Positions 24,449 to 33,071 of a DNA stretch of 57,410 nucleotides are shown one piece after another (position 1 is the stretch's first letter; every line of letters starts with the position of its first letter). The stretch spans positions 1 to 57,410 of the forward strand of contig CAMOGW010000015.1 of the NCBI GenBank assembly GCA_946614435.1. Reading direction: 5' to 3'. Origin of the DNA: an uncultured Prevotella sp. (GTDB taxonomy: Bacteria; Bacteroidota; Bacteroidia; Bacteroidales; Bacteroidaceae). Under the pieces are notes generated by a model, which worked only from the letters and a program-made list of their open reading frames with translations, did not search any database and was not told the DNA's origin. Position numbers and translations under genes: made by a program.

Positions 24449-24508
24449 TGGCATCAAATCTCATTGAAAAGTGTAGTTTTTGGTGACCGAAATCGTTTGA
24501 AAAGTGTA
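24431..24508 (+). repeat. Three TTGAAAAGTGTA repeats at exact 33-bp spacing
   Basis: Identical 12-mers start at 24431, 24464 and 24497, with similar A/T-rich bases after each. The 33-bp period is close to three turns of DNA, so bound proteins would face the same side. The last copy ends 7 bases before the ATG at 24516. Confidence 0.9.
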
Positions 24509-24515
24509 AATTGCT

Positions 24516-25880
24516 ATGCTGTACAGAAAGATAACATCCTACATAGAAGACTATTTAAAGTCGGGTACTGACAAGATTCTGATATTGGAAGGAGCACGTC
24601 AGATCGGAAAGTCGTTCAGCGTTCGTGAGGTGGGACAACGGCTCTATCAGAATTTCATTGAAATCAACTTTGTCGAGGACGACGAGGGCAGACAACTGTT
24701 TAAGAATGTCCACACGAAAGAGGATTTCTACTTGACACTCAGCATGGTTGCCGGCAACCGCTTGTCGAATCGTGAAGACACGTTAGTGTTTCTGGATGAA
24801 ATTCAGCACTACCCACAGTATCTCACCATGCTGAAGTTTCTGCGCGAAGACGGTCGTTACCGCTACATTGCCAGCGGCAGTCTGTTGGGAGTCACGTTGC
24901 AAGACACCACTTCTATTCCCGTTGGCAGTATTCTTCGCAAGGAAATGTTCCAGCTCGATTTCGAGGAGTTTCTTATTGCCAATGGCTTCGGCACAGAGGC
25001 CATTGCCATGTTGCGGCAGTCATACGAGGCTCGGCAGAGTCTGACAGAGGAGTACCATAATCATGTGATGGACTTGTTCCGCCGTTATCTGTTGGTGGGA
25101 GGGATGCCCGATGCCGTTAACACATACCTTGACACTCATAACATAGTTCGAGTGCGCGAGGTGCAGGACGGCATCCGAAGCCTGTATGCCGACGATGCTT
25201 CGAAATATGAAAAGGAGCGCAGCAAGAAACTGCTCATACGTCGTATCTACGAGATGATACCGTCTCAGATGGAGAACAAGAAAAAGCGTGTCGTTGCTCA
25301 CGACATACGTGGAAAGGAGGGGGACCGCTTTGCCCAGTATCAGGAAGAATTCGAATATCTTATCTCGTCAGGTATCGCTTTGGCTGTTCATGCCATTTCG
25401 AATCCCCATTTTCCCTTGAGTGAGTCACTGCAGAAGAATCTGTTGAAACTCTATATGAACGATGTGGGGCTGCTTACGGGATTGCTCTATCACAACAACA
25501 TCCGTCCTGTGCTTGACGATGAGTGCAGTGTCAACCTCGGAAGCGTATATGAGAGCGTAGTAGCTCAAGAGCTTCGTGCTCATGGTCACAAGCTGTTCTA
25601 CTATGACAACCGCAAGCATGGAGAGGTAGATTATCTGATTGATGACCACACGCTGATGACGGCTCATCCATTAGAGGTGAAGTCGGGCAAGGACTATAAA
25701 GTGCATAGTGCACTGAATAATCTTTTAGCTAATTCCGATTACAACATTCTTGCTGGAACTGTCATTTCAAATGAGCGGAAAGTCTGGCAGGAAGGTAAGG
25801 TCACCTATATGCCAGTCTATTTCGTAATGTTCATGGAAGTCGATTCGCCACAGGTCGATGAGTCGGAATACATCTTCTGA
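24516..25880 (+). CDS. ATPase with AAA_14 and DUF4143 domains
   Basis: A 454-residue cytoplasmic protein. The N-terminal AAA_14 ATPase shows Walker A EGARQIGKS at residues 25-33 and Walker B LVFLDEIQHYP near 95, followed by an arginine-bearing ASGSLLG segment. The C-terminal DUF4143 domain contains GEVDYLID and HPLEVKSGK, which match the D-x(n)-E-x-K core of restriction-like nucleases. These ATPases are abundant and often multi-copy in Bacteroidota; their biological role is not established. The upstream repeats suggest tight or autogenous control. A 35-bp stretch of its 3' part (25731-25765) recurs at 27239-27273. Confidence 0.9.
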   Translation: MLYRKITSYIEDYLKSGTDKILILEGARQIGKSFSVREVGQRLYQNFIEINFVEDDEGRQLFKNVHTKEDFYLTLSMVAGNRLSNREDTLVFLDEIQHYPQYLTMLKFLREDGRYRYIASGSLLGVTLQDTTSIPVGSILRKEMFQLDFEEFLIANGFGTEAIAMLRQSYEARQSLTEEYHNHVMDLFRRYLLVGGMPDAVNTYLDTHNIVRVREVQDGIRSLYADDASKYEKERSKKLLIRRIYEMIPSQMENKKKRVVAHDIRGKEGDRFAQYQEEFEYLISSGIALAVHAISNPHFPLSESLQKNLLKLYMNDVGLLTGLLYHNNIRPVLDDECSVNLGSVYESVVAQELRAHGHKLFYYDNRKHGEVDYLIDDHTLMTAHPLEVKSGKDYKVHSALNNLLANSDYNILAGTVISNERKVWQEGKVTYMPVYFVMFMEVDSPQVDESEYIF

Positions 25881-25961
25881 TAGAGCTCGTTCCGTTATAG
25901 TAGGTGGTTAATACCTTTTCACAAGCCTTGTGAAAAGAAGAATCTATAATCGAGTAATGCA

Positions 25962-26003
25962 ATAACTTCTGTTTGCCATAGCAATTAGGCAAACAGAAGT
26001 TAT
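25962..26003 (+). terminator. 16-bp hairpin terminator after the DUF4143 gene
   Basis: Bases 25962-25977 pair perfectly with 25988-26003 around a ten-base loop, followed by GCGTTTT. A smaller hairpin (CTTTTCACAAG/CTTGTGAAAAG) lies just before it near 25916-25938. Confidence 0.8.
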
Positions 26004-26017
26004 GCGTTTTACACAAA

Positions 26018-26143
26018 TCACTTCCTCATCAGCTTGACGTACCAATCTTCGTCAGGATGGAATCCGAAGAAGGCTTTTCCGTCACCACCTAAATTCCAAG
26101 GACTCATCACCTCGAAGGACTTCAAGGGAAGAAGATTAAACAT
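26018..26143 (-). CDS. Small ORF or gene remnant of about 41 residues
   Basis: An open frame on the minus strand reads MFNLLPLKSFEVMSPWN and ends GFHPDEDWYVKLMRK. The stretch has the look of real protein sequence and might be the C-terminal remnant of a lost gene, as the frame is open upstream to just past the antitoxin stop. No family is recognised. Confidence 0.35.
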   Translation of the reverse strand: MFNLLPLKSFEVMSPWNLGGDGKAFFGFHPDEDWYVKLMRK

Positions 26144-26198
26144 TACGAGGCTGTGTGGTGCTGAATGTTCATCATCGTTTTTCTTTCCTTTTTAGGTT

Positions 26199-26507
26199 TT
26201 ATGCCATCTCCAATTCCTCTTGAAGAATGGAGATGTGCAGACAGTCTTCTATCTTTGACATGGTTTCGAGAGAAAGATTCTCCTGACCTTTCAGAACCTT
26301 TGAAACATACTGTTGACTACAGCCCATTTGTTCAGCCAACTGCTTTTGGGTCAATCCCAGTTCATCCATCTTCTCAAGCATTTTCACGGCGATGCGCTGA
26401 GAGTGGCGCAACCACGAATTGTTCCGCATTCTCCATTCAGCTTGCTCCCTCCATTTTGAAGGAGTCGGTGACTGATGTTCCTTCAGTCGTGCTACTACAT
26501 CTTTCAT
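26199..26507 (-). CDS. XRE-family antitoxin (HigA-like)
   Basis: A 102-residue helix-turn-helix protein. The DNA-binding domain is clear: LGLTQKQLAEQMGCSQQYVS then VLKGQENLSLETMSKIE, a Cro/C1-type HTH at about residues 50-90. It lies 18 bases after the 185-residue gene upstream, the toxin-first order of HigBA modules. It is expected to neutralise that toxin and repress their shared promoter. Confidence 0.85.
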   Translation of the reverse strand: MKDVVARLKEHQSPTPSKWREQAEWRMRNNSWLRHSQRIAVKMLEKMDELGLTQKQLAEQMGCSQQYVSKVLKGQENLSLETMSKIEDCLHISILQEELEMA

Positions 26508-26525
26508 ATATACCTCCTTTCTATA

Positions 26526-27083
26526 TCAAATTAATTCACTCATATAATCATCAAAGGAATCCTTATCAACGATATTGTTAGTCAATAGATGGGAGCGCAC
26601 TTTCTCCATCTTAGCCAACTCATGAAGCGTATGTTCTCGCTCTTGCATGGTTCGTGTGAGCTTAATCGTACCACCTGTAATAACATAGATTCCAGGTTCC
26701 AGTTTGATTGCGTATATTCTTAACCATGAAGCATGCCTGGAACAATCCTTTAGCCGAGCCTTTTCCTTTCCAAGCAACACATCAGCGAAACGACTATTCT
26801 CTAAAGGTCTGAATAGTTTGTCCAAGTCCGCCTCTGGCGAGATGTCCATAATCAGACATTGTAGTCTTTCGCTATCTTCTATGGTATCGTAAATGGCTTC
26901 ATTAACGTCCGTAATTTTGAAATACGACATCAAATCTGCCATATTCTCCTTAAAGAATTGGTAAAGCCATGCCACATCATTCCACTGCTCAAAAAGCATG
27001 TAGAGCGCATTATCTGTGCAATCATCATACCTGACTGCCCAGAGCCTTCCATCCTCAGTTATGCTATCATAAGTCATAATCAC
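26526..27083 (-). CDS. Probable toxin partner of the XRE antitoxin
   Basis: A 185-residue cytoplasmic protein. I do not know a named family, but the C-terminal part (HASWLRIYAIKLEPGIYVITGG then TIKLTRTMQEREHT) follows the Arg/Tyr strand pattern and downstream basic turn of Gp49/HigB-like RelE-fold toxins. The N-terminal 90 residues are acidic and helical and form an extra domain. The position directly before an XRE gene and after a promoter supports a type II toxin. It is longer than HigB (about 100 residues). Confidence 0.65.
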   Translation of the reverse strand: MIMTYDSITEDGRLWAVRYDDCTDNALYMLFEQWNDVAWLYQFFKENMADLMSYFKITDVNEAIYDTIEDSERLQCLIMDISPEADLDKLFRPLENSRFADVLLGKEKARLKDCSRHASWLRIYAIKLEPGIYVITGGTIKLTRTMQEREHTLHELAKMEKVRSHLLTNNIVDKDSFDDYMSELI

Positions 27084-27096
27084 TTGCTTTTGGGGA

Positions 27097-27127
27097 CAAA
27101 GTTAAGCAATTTATTCGAATTATACAA
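27097..27127 (-). promoter_or_regulatory. Promoter of the XRE toxin-antitoxin pair
   Basis: TAACTTTG (27104-27097, minus strand) lies 20 bases after a TTG (27127-27125). The start codon follows within about 14 bases of the box. Confidence 0.6.
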
Positions 27128-27144
27128 CTTTTAGGTTGTTTTTC

Positions 27145-27175
27145 TTTGTTATTACTCTATTTTTCGTTATCTTTG
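27145..27175 (+). promoter_or_regulatory. Orphan plus-strand promoter
   Basis: TTTG at 27145-27148 and TATCTTTG at 27168-27175 with a 19-base gap fit the consensus well, but only gene remnants follow. It may be the promoter of a lost gene. Confidence 0.6.
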
Positions 27176-27238
27176 CAGCGTGTCAGGGGAGAAGCGAAAA
27201 AAATTGCGTTACCCCGTCAACTAGTTGTTTGGGAATGA

Positions 27239-27451
27239 ATTCCGATTACAATATTATTACTGGAACTGTCATATTAATTATGAAGTCGCTACAAACGACC
27301 GAATAAAGTAGAATGACTCTATAAGCTTTACAACTATATACAAAAGCAAGTAGGCCGCGCCAGTATTGTTGACAATGGTAAGAGCCAGACTCCGACGGTT
27401 ACACCATCAGTGAGTGTAGCTAATAGCTGGAAAACAATGAAACTGAAATAA
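27239..27451 (+). pseudogene. Gene remnants, including a copy of DUF4143 gene sequence
   Basis: Bases 27239-27273 match 25731-25765 of the DUF4143 ATPase gene at 32 of 35 positions and encode NSDYNIITGTVI, the counterpart of NSDYNILAGTVI; the frame then diverges to a stop at 27304-27306. A second open stretch ends VTPSVSVANSWKTMKLK at 27451 and looks like the end of another lost gene. No intact gene lies between 27084 and 27463. Confidence 0.6.
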
Positions 27452-27462
27452 TGAATATGCTA

Positions 27463-27798
27463 TTAGACCAAGGAAACAAGCCACTTGATGTAGGCATCGG
27501 TAACATTAGAAATCTCTCCCTTGTCATAAATAGTGAGGAGAGTGATTTCCATGTTCCCTGTGTCAGATGTAACAATATTATAGGTAAGAACACGAGAGCC
27601 TCCACTTTTTCCTTTACCTTTGGAAGCAATAGCCATACGCACTTTACGGATATTGTGTCCAAGTTCAGTACCCTGCATAGGATTATCCGCTAATTCTTTT
27701 TTAAAGGTCCTAAAGTCATCCTTCATAGAAGGGTACTTTTTTGCAAGACGTTTGAAATGGCGTTTAAATTCGTCAGAAAGGACTATCTCAACAGTCAT
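27463..27798 (-). CDS. RelE/ParE-superfamily toxin
   Basis: A 111-residue type II toxin. The sequence EIVLSDEFKRHFKRLAKKYPSM then FKKELADNP, GHNIRKVRMAIASKGKGKSGG, ITLLTIYDKGEI follows the RelE fold, with basic residues in the RKVR strand and a C-terminal helix. Members of this group cut ribosome-bound mRNA or poison gyrase; which applies is unclear. It starts 5 bases after the antitoxin stop, so the two form an operon. Confidence 0.85.
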   Translation of the reverse strand: MTVEIVLSDEFKRHFKRLAKKYPSMKDDFRTFKKELADNPMQGTELGHNIRKVRMAIASKGKGKSGGSRVLTYNIVTSDTGNMEITLLTIYDKGEISNVTDAYIKWLVSLV

Positions 27799-27803
27799 AG
27801 AGT

Positions 27804-28058
27804 TTATTCCATTTCAAGTTCTTTCATAAAATCGTCTGCCGACTGCAATTTCCTGCCTGTACGCTTAGCCTCTTTCAACTCATCGAGTGCCCGTGTCAGC
27901 GTTTCCTTGACGAACTGCTGCTGTTCAAGGGTTTTACGATCTGCTTCAGCCTTGGATTTCATGACGGTAGTCGCTGCCACGCCTTTCAAAAGCCCAATAG
28001 CGCGACGAACGGTCTGCGTAGGTGCTCCTTCGTGTAATGTTACTAATATCTGTGTCAT
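27804..28058 (-). CDS. Antitoxin of the RelE/ParE toxin
   Basis: An 84-residue protein, MTQILVTLHEGAPTQTVRRA at the start and then long charged helices rich in Lys and Glu ending SADDFMKELEME. The ATG at 28058 sits 25 bases after the -7 box; an in-frame codon at 28112 lies upstream of the RNA start. The gene order antitoxin-toxin is the classic one. The N-terminal strand-helix resembles small antitoxins that bind DNA as dimers, without a family I can name. Confidence 0.75.
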   Translation of the reverse strand: MTQILVTLHEGAPTQTVRRAIGLLKGVAATTVMKSKAEADRKTLEQQQFVKETLTRALDELKEAKRTGRKLQSADDFMKELEME

Positions 28059-28083
28059 AACTATATTGATGTTGTTACGTTGG

Positions 28084-28115
28084 CAAAGATACAACTTATT
28101 TATGATATTCACAAA
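28084..28115 (-). promoter_or_regulatory. Promoter of the RelE-type toxin-antitoxin pair
   Basis: TTTG (28115-28112) and TATCTTTG (28091-28084) on the minus strand are 20 bases apart. Confidence 0.8.
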
Positions 28116-28221
28116 TTAATAAAATAAAATGACTATGAAAAAAAAGAATGTTTAGAGCTTTGACCGTAATAAAAGAATGAATACTCAGGAAAAACTTACT
28201 TAATTATACCTACTTTTGGCG

Positions 28222-28254
28222 ATTGCCTATATTATTAATAATGTGTATTTTTGC
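28222..28254 (+). promoter_or_regulatory. Promoter of the exported 743-residue protein
   Basis: ATTG at 28222-28225 and TATTTTTG at 28246-28253 are 20 bases apart. Around the box AATAATGTGTATT and AATAATACACATTATT form an inverted repeat that extends into the leader and could be an operator or hairpin. Confidence 0.65.
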
Positions 28255-28297
28255 AGCCGAAATTAATAATACACATTATTTATAAAATCAAAAAAGA

Positions 28298-30529
28298 ATG
28301 ACAAGAATTTCTACTCTTTTGATAGCGCTCATGGCGCTATTGGCAATCCCCGTAAATGCCGAGGACGTGTTGTTCGACTTCCAGAACAATAACGGCAACT
28401 GGCCCGTGGGTGAGGGCGCTAACTTTGCTGACGGCAACATTACAACATTGACGTGGCAGAACGTGACTTTAACCGCCATTCAGGGCGAGTCGGCTAATCC
28501 TCCGCGACTCATGACTAACGCTTCGCGCGGCACCTGCCTTTGGCTCTACAAGAACACGAGCATCAAGCTCGGTGCTCCGGAGGGCAAGGCTATCACGAAG
28601 ATTGCAGTGACCATGCAATCGGGCAGCTTCGACCTGACTCCCAGCACTGGCACTATGACTGAAGACGTGTGGGCAGGCAATGCCTCGGAGGTGACGTTCG
28701 GCCCTAATGCCAACAGCACGCGCTACGTGTGGGCCATGACGGTGACACTGGCCGACGAGAACAATGAGACGGTGAAGCCCGTAGCCGCCGTTGAGGTGGA
28801 TGACATTGCTACCTTTAATGCGCTGGAGGCTGGCACGCTGGCTAAGCTGAAGTTGACGAATGCCCGCGTAAACGGCTTCTATGACCTGCGCGGTGCCAAC
28901 TATGTAGAGGATGCTTCGGGTGCCGTGGCCATCAAGGGCATCACGCTCACTGCTGGAACGGCACTGAATGGCTATGTGATTGGAACGAAGTCTGACGACG
29001 GCTCGTATGATATGGACGGCGAAATCAAAGAGTACTCGCTCACTGCCGACGAATCCACAACTTTCAAGGCTACCTCGGTTACTTTGTCGGGCAGCGTGAT
29101 GGCTGTCAGTGCTGTAGGCACTCAGGCCAACTATGGCAAGCTGATCACCGTGGAGAACGTTGCCGTCACGGGCAGTGGTCAGAACAAGACGTTGACCGAT
29201 GCTTCTGGCAATACCATCAAGGCACGCGACCTGATGGGCGTGCTGCCTGCCGACTTTGCTTGGCCGGAAAAAGCCAGCAAGCTGACGGGCATCTTGGTCT
29301 ATAATGTGACGGGCTGGTTCCTCATGCCCATCTCTGCCGATGCAATCGTGGCTGCTGGTACACAGCCTACCACGGTCACCTTCGATTTCACCAGTCCGAC
29401 CATCCGTGAGAACATAGGTGAAGCTATGACTGATACTAAGGGTTATATCTATAATGAGACCTTCACTGCCGACAACGTCACGCTGCAGATTACGGCTGGC
29501 TCCGCTCCTTCCAGAATATATGTGGATAGCAATCGCGGACAGAACCTCGTCACTTATAAGGACTATACCACGCTGACCTTCAAGGCTCCAGAGGGCTATG
29601 CCATTACGAAGATAGAGTTTGCTGCCGCTGGTAACAGCAACATTAACAACTTCACGGCTTCTGCCGGAACAATCGAAGGCATGACCTGGACGGGTGATGC
29701 TGAGGGCGTTCGCTTCGCTCAGGGCGGTACTTCTTATCTGGCCAACGCTGTGGTGATCCTTGCAGCCAAGAATGAAACTACAACAACGCTGCCCGCTATC
29801 GGCTATGCCGAGTGTGCCAACATCGCTGCCTTCAATGCGCTGGATGCAGGCTCTTACGCCAAGGTGACACTGACCGATGCTGAGGTCATCGGTAAGTCGG
29901 CTGATGGTTACTCTACGGTATGGATTCAGGATGCTACCGGTGGATGCTGGATTCAGTACACCTCACTGAACGGTCAGCTGAACGAACTGACCAAGATCAA
30001 CGGTACGGTCTATGTGGTGAAGCGCCTTACCAGCGGTAATCCTCAGATGAAGGAAGCTGAAGACACACCGAAGAGCGAGATTGCTGCAACTGCAATCAGC
30101 AACTATACGACTGTAGAGGGTACACTTGCTGAAGTGAACGTAGCAGCCAACCTGAACAAGGTGGTGAAGCTGACGGGTACCACAATCGAGGAGACATCTG
30201 CCAGCGCAGGTAAGCTGACGCAGGGTGAGTCAACAATTGACTTGAACAACGGTACTGCAACGGCCAACCAGCAGCTGTACAAGATTGCTGATTGGGAAAA
30301 GGACAAGAAACTGGAGAACGTCACCATCGTAGCCATCCTCGTGGCTAAGTCGGCTACTGTGAACCAGCTGCTCCCCATCTCTGTGAAGGTGGAAGAGGTG
30401 ACAGGCATCGCTTCTGTTGCAGAGAACCGCAATGAGAAGGCAGACATCTTCAACGTGCAGGGCGTTCGCCTGAACAAGGTGCAGAAGGGTATCAATATTG
30501 TGAATGGTAAGAAGGTGTTCGTGAAGTAA
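28298..30529 (+). CDS. Exported repeat-containing protein with a type IX-like C-terminal tail
   Basis: A 743-residue protein with a signal peptide (cut after VNAE near residue 22). It contains two long repeats: each has a beta-rich block with an APEGKAITKI or APEGYAITKI motif (near residues 95 and 430) followed by an OB-like block starting AEVDDIATFNALEAG or AECANIAAFNALDAG. The second-type blocks resemble OB-fold units of exported Bacteroidota proteins. The end, IFNVQGVRLNKVQKGINIV and NGKKVFVK, is the sorting-tail type seen in Prevotella. Function unknown; a surface or secreted binding protein is likely. Confidence 0.8.
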   Translation: MTRISTLLIALMALLAIPVNAEDVLFDFQNNNGNWPVGEGANFADGNITTLTWQNVTLTAIQGESANPPRLMTNASRGTCLWLYKNTSIKLGAPEGKAITKIAVTMQSGSFDLTPSTGTMTEDVWAGNASEVTFGPNANSTRYVWAMTVTLADENNETVKPVAAVEVDDIATFNALEAGTLAKLKLTNARVNGFYDLRGANYVEDASGAVAIKGITLTAGTALNGYVIGTKSDDGSYDMDGEIKEYSLTADESTTFKATSVTLSGSVMAVSAVGTQANYGKLITVENVAVTGSGQNKTLTDASGNTIKARDLMGVLPADFAWPEKASKLTGILVYNVTGWFLMPISADAIVAAGTQPTTVTFDFTSPTIRENIGEAMTDTKGYIYNETFTADNVTLQITAGSAPSRIYVDSNRGQNLVTYKDYTTLTFKAPEGYAITKIEFAAAGNSNINNFTASAGTIEGMTWTGDAEGVRFAQGGTSYLANAVVILAAKNETTTTLPAIGYAECANIAAFNALDAGSYAKVTLTDAEVIGKSADGYSTVWIQDATGGCWIQYTSLNGQLNELTKINGTVYVVKRLTSGNPQMKEAEDTPKSEIAATAISNYTTVEGTLAEVNVAANLNKVVKLTGTTIEETSASAGKLTQGESTIDLNNGTATANQQLYKIADWEKDKKLENVTIVAILVAKSATVNQLLPISVKVEEVTGIASVAENRNEKADIFNVQGVRLNKVQKGINIVNGKKVFVK

Positions 30530-30543
30530 TCGTAACTTCATAC

Positions 30544-30608
30544 TGAGGTAAAAGAAAGAAATGGTGTCAGGGCTGTAGGCTCTGGCACCATTTCTTTCTT
30601 TTACCTCA
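30544..30608. terminator. 27-bp hairpin between convergent genes
   Basis: Bases 30544-30570 pair with 30582-30608 with only one G-U pair. The A-rich and T-rich arm ends make it a good bidirectional terminator. Confidence 0.9.
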
Positions 30609-30631
30609 GACTGACAAAGCGTGTCGTTCTG

Positions 30632-31399
30632 CTATTTCTGGAGATACTTTCGTCCGCCCTTGATGATAAGTCCGCGTTGTGGCTTACCGTAGAGGCGACG
30701 GCCTTGCAGGTCGTAACAGCGCTCAGCTGCAGTAGCATCCTGATGCAGCTCGCTGATGCCGCTCAGGTCGAGCTTGGTGATTCGGGCACTGGCCCAGCTG
30801 TCGGCATAGCCCACGAACTTAGTGCAGGGAATGGTGGTCGATACGATGCAGTCGAGCTGTTGGTTCTGGGGGAGCGTGAACGTGGTCTGCCCCTCGTCCA
30901 TCCATCCGCTCCAAATGGTCATGCCCTCTTCCTTGTTCGTCTCGATGTTGTAGGACATCATGTAGAGATAGCGGTGCTCACCTTCCACCTGATTGCTGCC
31001 GCCCATAGCGTATGCCGAGGCAGGCTCCTGAAACTCTGCTGACGATACGGGCTGCTCGGCATTGCACACCCAGCCAAGCCGTGTCTTGCTGCCATTGTGC
31101 TCCACGGCGATGAGCCAGTCCATAGGGTAGGCGTGGCCGTTGCGACTGAAGAACTGATCGGCATGGCAGGTGAGTGTCTTGCCGTCAGCCGAGAGAGTGG
31201 CTTTGAAGTTGATGTAGTCCCAACTGGAACTCATGATGCCGCCTTCGCCTTCAACACCTACAGGACTGGCAATGAGCTGCCAGTCGCCTGAGAGCGCATC
31301 CTGAGCCTGCATAGAGGAGGGGAGGGCAGAAAAACCGAAGCCGACAAGAGCAGTCAGCATGAAAAACCTCGCACGGAGGGAATCGATAATAGTGATCAT
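30632..31399 (-). CDS. Exported protein with a type IX-like tail, end of the TonB receptor operon
   Basis: A 255-residue exported protein (hydrophobic segment FFMLTALVGFGFSALPS, cut near MQAQ at about 33). The body is beta-rich, with SGDWQLIASPVG then WDYINFKATLSADGKTL, a pattern like lipocalin-type barrels. The C-terminus CYDLQGRRLYGKPQRGLI is a sorting-tail motif. It begins 34 bases after the DUF6850 gene and is the last of four genes on this strand. I infer that it works at the cell surface with the receptor. No closer family is recognised. Confidence 0.75.
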   Translation of the reverse strand: MITIIDSLRARFFMLTALVGFGFSALPSSMQAQDALSGDWQLIASPVGVEGEGGIMSSSWDYINFKATLSADGKTLTCHADQFFSRNGHAYPMDWLIAVEHNGSKTRLGWVCNAEQPVSSAEFQEPASAYAMGGSNQVEGEHRYLYMMSYNIETNKEEGMTIWSGWMDEGQTTFTLPQNQQLDCIVSTTIPCTKFVGYADSWASARITKLDLSGISELHQDATAAERCYDLQGRRLYGKPQRGLIIKGGRKYLQK

Positions 31400-31433
31400 T
31401 GTTTTGTATGATAGTATTTAAAAAAATGTGTAA

Positions 31434-33071
31434 TCAGAATGTGCAGCCTATGGCAATAGTGCCCGATGTGCGGTCGCATCCGTCGCTATAGCTGTTGGTC
31501 TCGTTGGCCTTGCGATGGCTGAGGCTCAGTCGGGCATGTGTCATGATGGCTGTTCCGGGGAATCGGAAGTTGTACTTCACTTGTCCCCCCACCATATACT
31601 GTGCCGACGTGAGGTACTGGTATTCGCGGTAGAGATAGGCTTCCATCGAGGGGGGCGGCAGCTGTTTCGTGCTGGGCTTGGTAAAGATGAGGTCTTCGTA
31701 GGGCTTGCCTTCGCCCTGACCGAATGAGCCTTTCAGCGCAAATGACCACCAACCGTGACGGGTGGTCAGCGTATAGGCCACACTTCCGAACAGCTCGAAG
31801 TTCTGCAGATGCTGACTGCGATAGTAGGGATAGGCATAGGCCGTTTGCTTGCGCTCCGCCGAATTGATGCCAGCCTGAATGGTCCAGGTGGGCAGTCCGT
31901 CAATGATGAGCCCGTGTGCCTCCCTGCCGTTGCGGATGCCCGTCTGCAAAGTATAGGCAAAAGAGTAGTTGGTCCACAGCTTGTTGGCCATCTTCACCGG
32001 GGCGAAGTACTCGTAGTTGGTGGCTCCCTGTTCGTTCTTCGTCTCGTGATAGGTGTTGGCATGATTGACGAGATTCTCTGTCTCGAAGGCGAGGTCTATG
32101 TGATGCATCGTGCGCTCCATTCGGTGACTGAGCCGGGCAGTGAAAATGAATGCGTCGGAAGCGTGGTCGGTATAGGTGATGGTGAAGGGCGACTTCCGTC
32201 CGTAGTAGCCCGTCCGGTGGGCGTAGGTTGCTTCGCCGAACAGCTGAGTGCGTGCATCGAATCGCAGTCCTAACTGTGCGCTCCCACCGTGATAGTTGTT
32301 CACTAACGGCATTTCGCGGCTCTTGTCGGTATAGCCGTCGTTGCCAAACTGTTCCACATAGCCCGTGAAGTTGGCATAGTCGATGAGCGACTTATAGACC
32401 TTGTCGCTCGTGCCCACGGTGCTGAAGCTGACACTTTCGGTCTTCCGGCGATACATGTAGTTGGCACCGATGCCGCCCCATCGGCCTAATGGAAAATACA
32501 CTCCGGCACGTACTTTCAGGTCCATCAGCTTGTTCTGATGGCGCAGGTCCTTGTATTTGGCATAGTCGGCAGCCGTATAATCCACGCTGGCTCCGATGGC
32601 AATGCCGCGATAAATGTCGGTGCCGAAGCTGCCCGTGAGGTGATAGGTGTTGCGATGCTTGCGTCCAAGATTGGTGAGCGAGTCCTCTACAATATCGAAG
32701 GGCAGGTGATAAGTGTCAATGAAGCCCGAGCCGGCCATGTCGTTGCCCGAGAAGTTGTCGTAGCTCATGTGTCCGTAGAGCACGGTGCGCTTGCTGATGC
32801 GGTAGAAGGATTCAATGGCTCCGTTGAACTGTAGCACGCTGGGTGCTCCGTCATAGTCGGTGAATCCCCCCTTTTCGCCAGTGAGTGACAGCTCGGCCTG
32901 GGCGTAGCTCTTCGTAGCATAGCGTGACAGCGCAGCCGCATTATGGCTGGCGAACCACGGGTCGGCCTGCTTCACAAACTGGTAGTCATGCAGCAGTAAG
33001 GAGTCTTGGGCATGGCTCTGCAAGGCCAGTGCCGCACAAGCTGAGATTAATATTAGTTTCTTAAAGAGCAT
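31434..33071 (-). CDS. DUF6850-family outer-membrane beta-barrel protein
   Basis: A 545-residue protein with signal peptide MLFKKLILISACAALALQSHA and alternating aromatic strands ending in IAIGCTF, the terminal Phe typical of outer-membrane barrels. It matches what I recall of DUF6850 barrels, found next to DUF4876 lipoproteins and TonB receptors. The start overlaps the previous gene by 19 bases, so translation is coupled. The ligand is unknown. Confidence 0.8.
   Translation of the reverse strand: MLFKKLILISACAALALQSHAQDSLLLHDYQFVKQADPWFASHNAAALSRYATKSYAQAELSLTGEKGGFTDYDGAPSVLQFNGAIESFYRISKRTVLYGHMSYDNFSGNDMAGSGFIDTYHLPFDIVEDSLTNLGRKHRNTYHLTGSFGTDIYRGIAIGASVDYTAADYAKYKDLRHQNKLMDLKVRAGVYFPLGRWGGIGANYMYRRKTESVSFSTVGTSDKVYKSLIDYANFTGYVEQFGNDGYTDKSREMPLVNNYHGGSAQLGLRFDARTQLFGEATYAHRTGYYGRKSPFTITYTDHASDAFIFTARLSHRMERTMHHIDLAFETENLVNHANTYHETKNEQGATNYEYFAPVKMANKLWTNYSFAYTLQTGIRNGREAHGLIIDGLPTWTIQAGINSAERKQTAYAYPYYRSQHLQNFELFGSVAYTLTTRHGWWSFALKGSFGQGEGKPYEDLIFTKPSTKQLPPPSMEAYLYREYQYLTSAQYMVGGQVKYNFRFPGTAIMTHARLSLSHRKANETNSYSDGCDRTSGTIAIGCTF

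Noticed and set aside
24431..24508. Three 12-bp repeats with 21-base gaps considered as a mini-CRISPR
   Set aside because: The repeat is too short, the gaps contain promoter sequence, and no cas gene is present; operator repeats explain it better.
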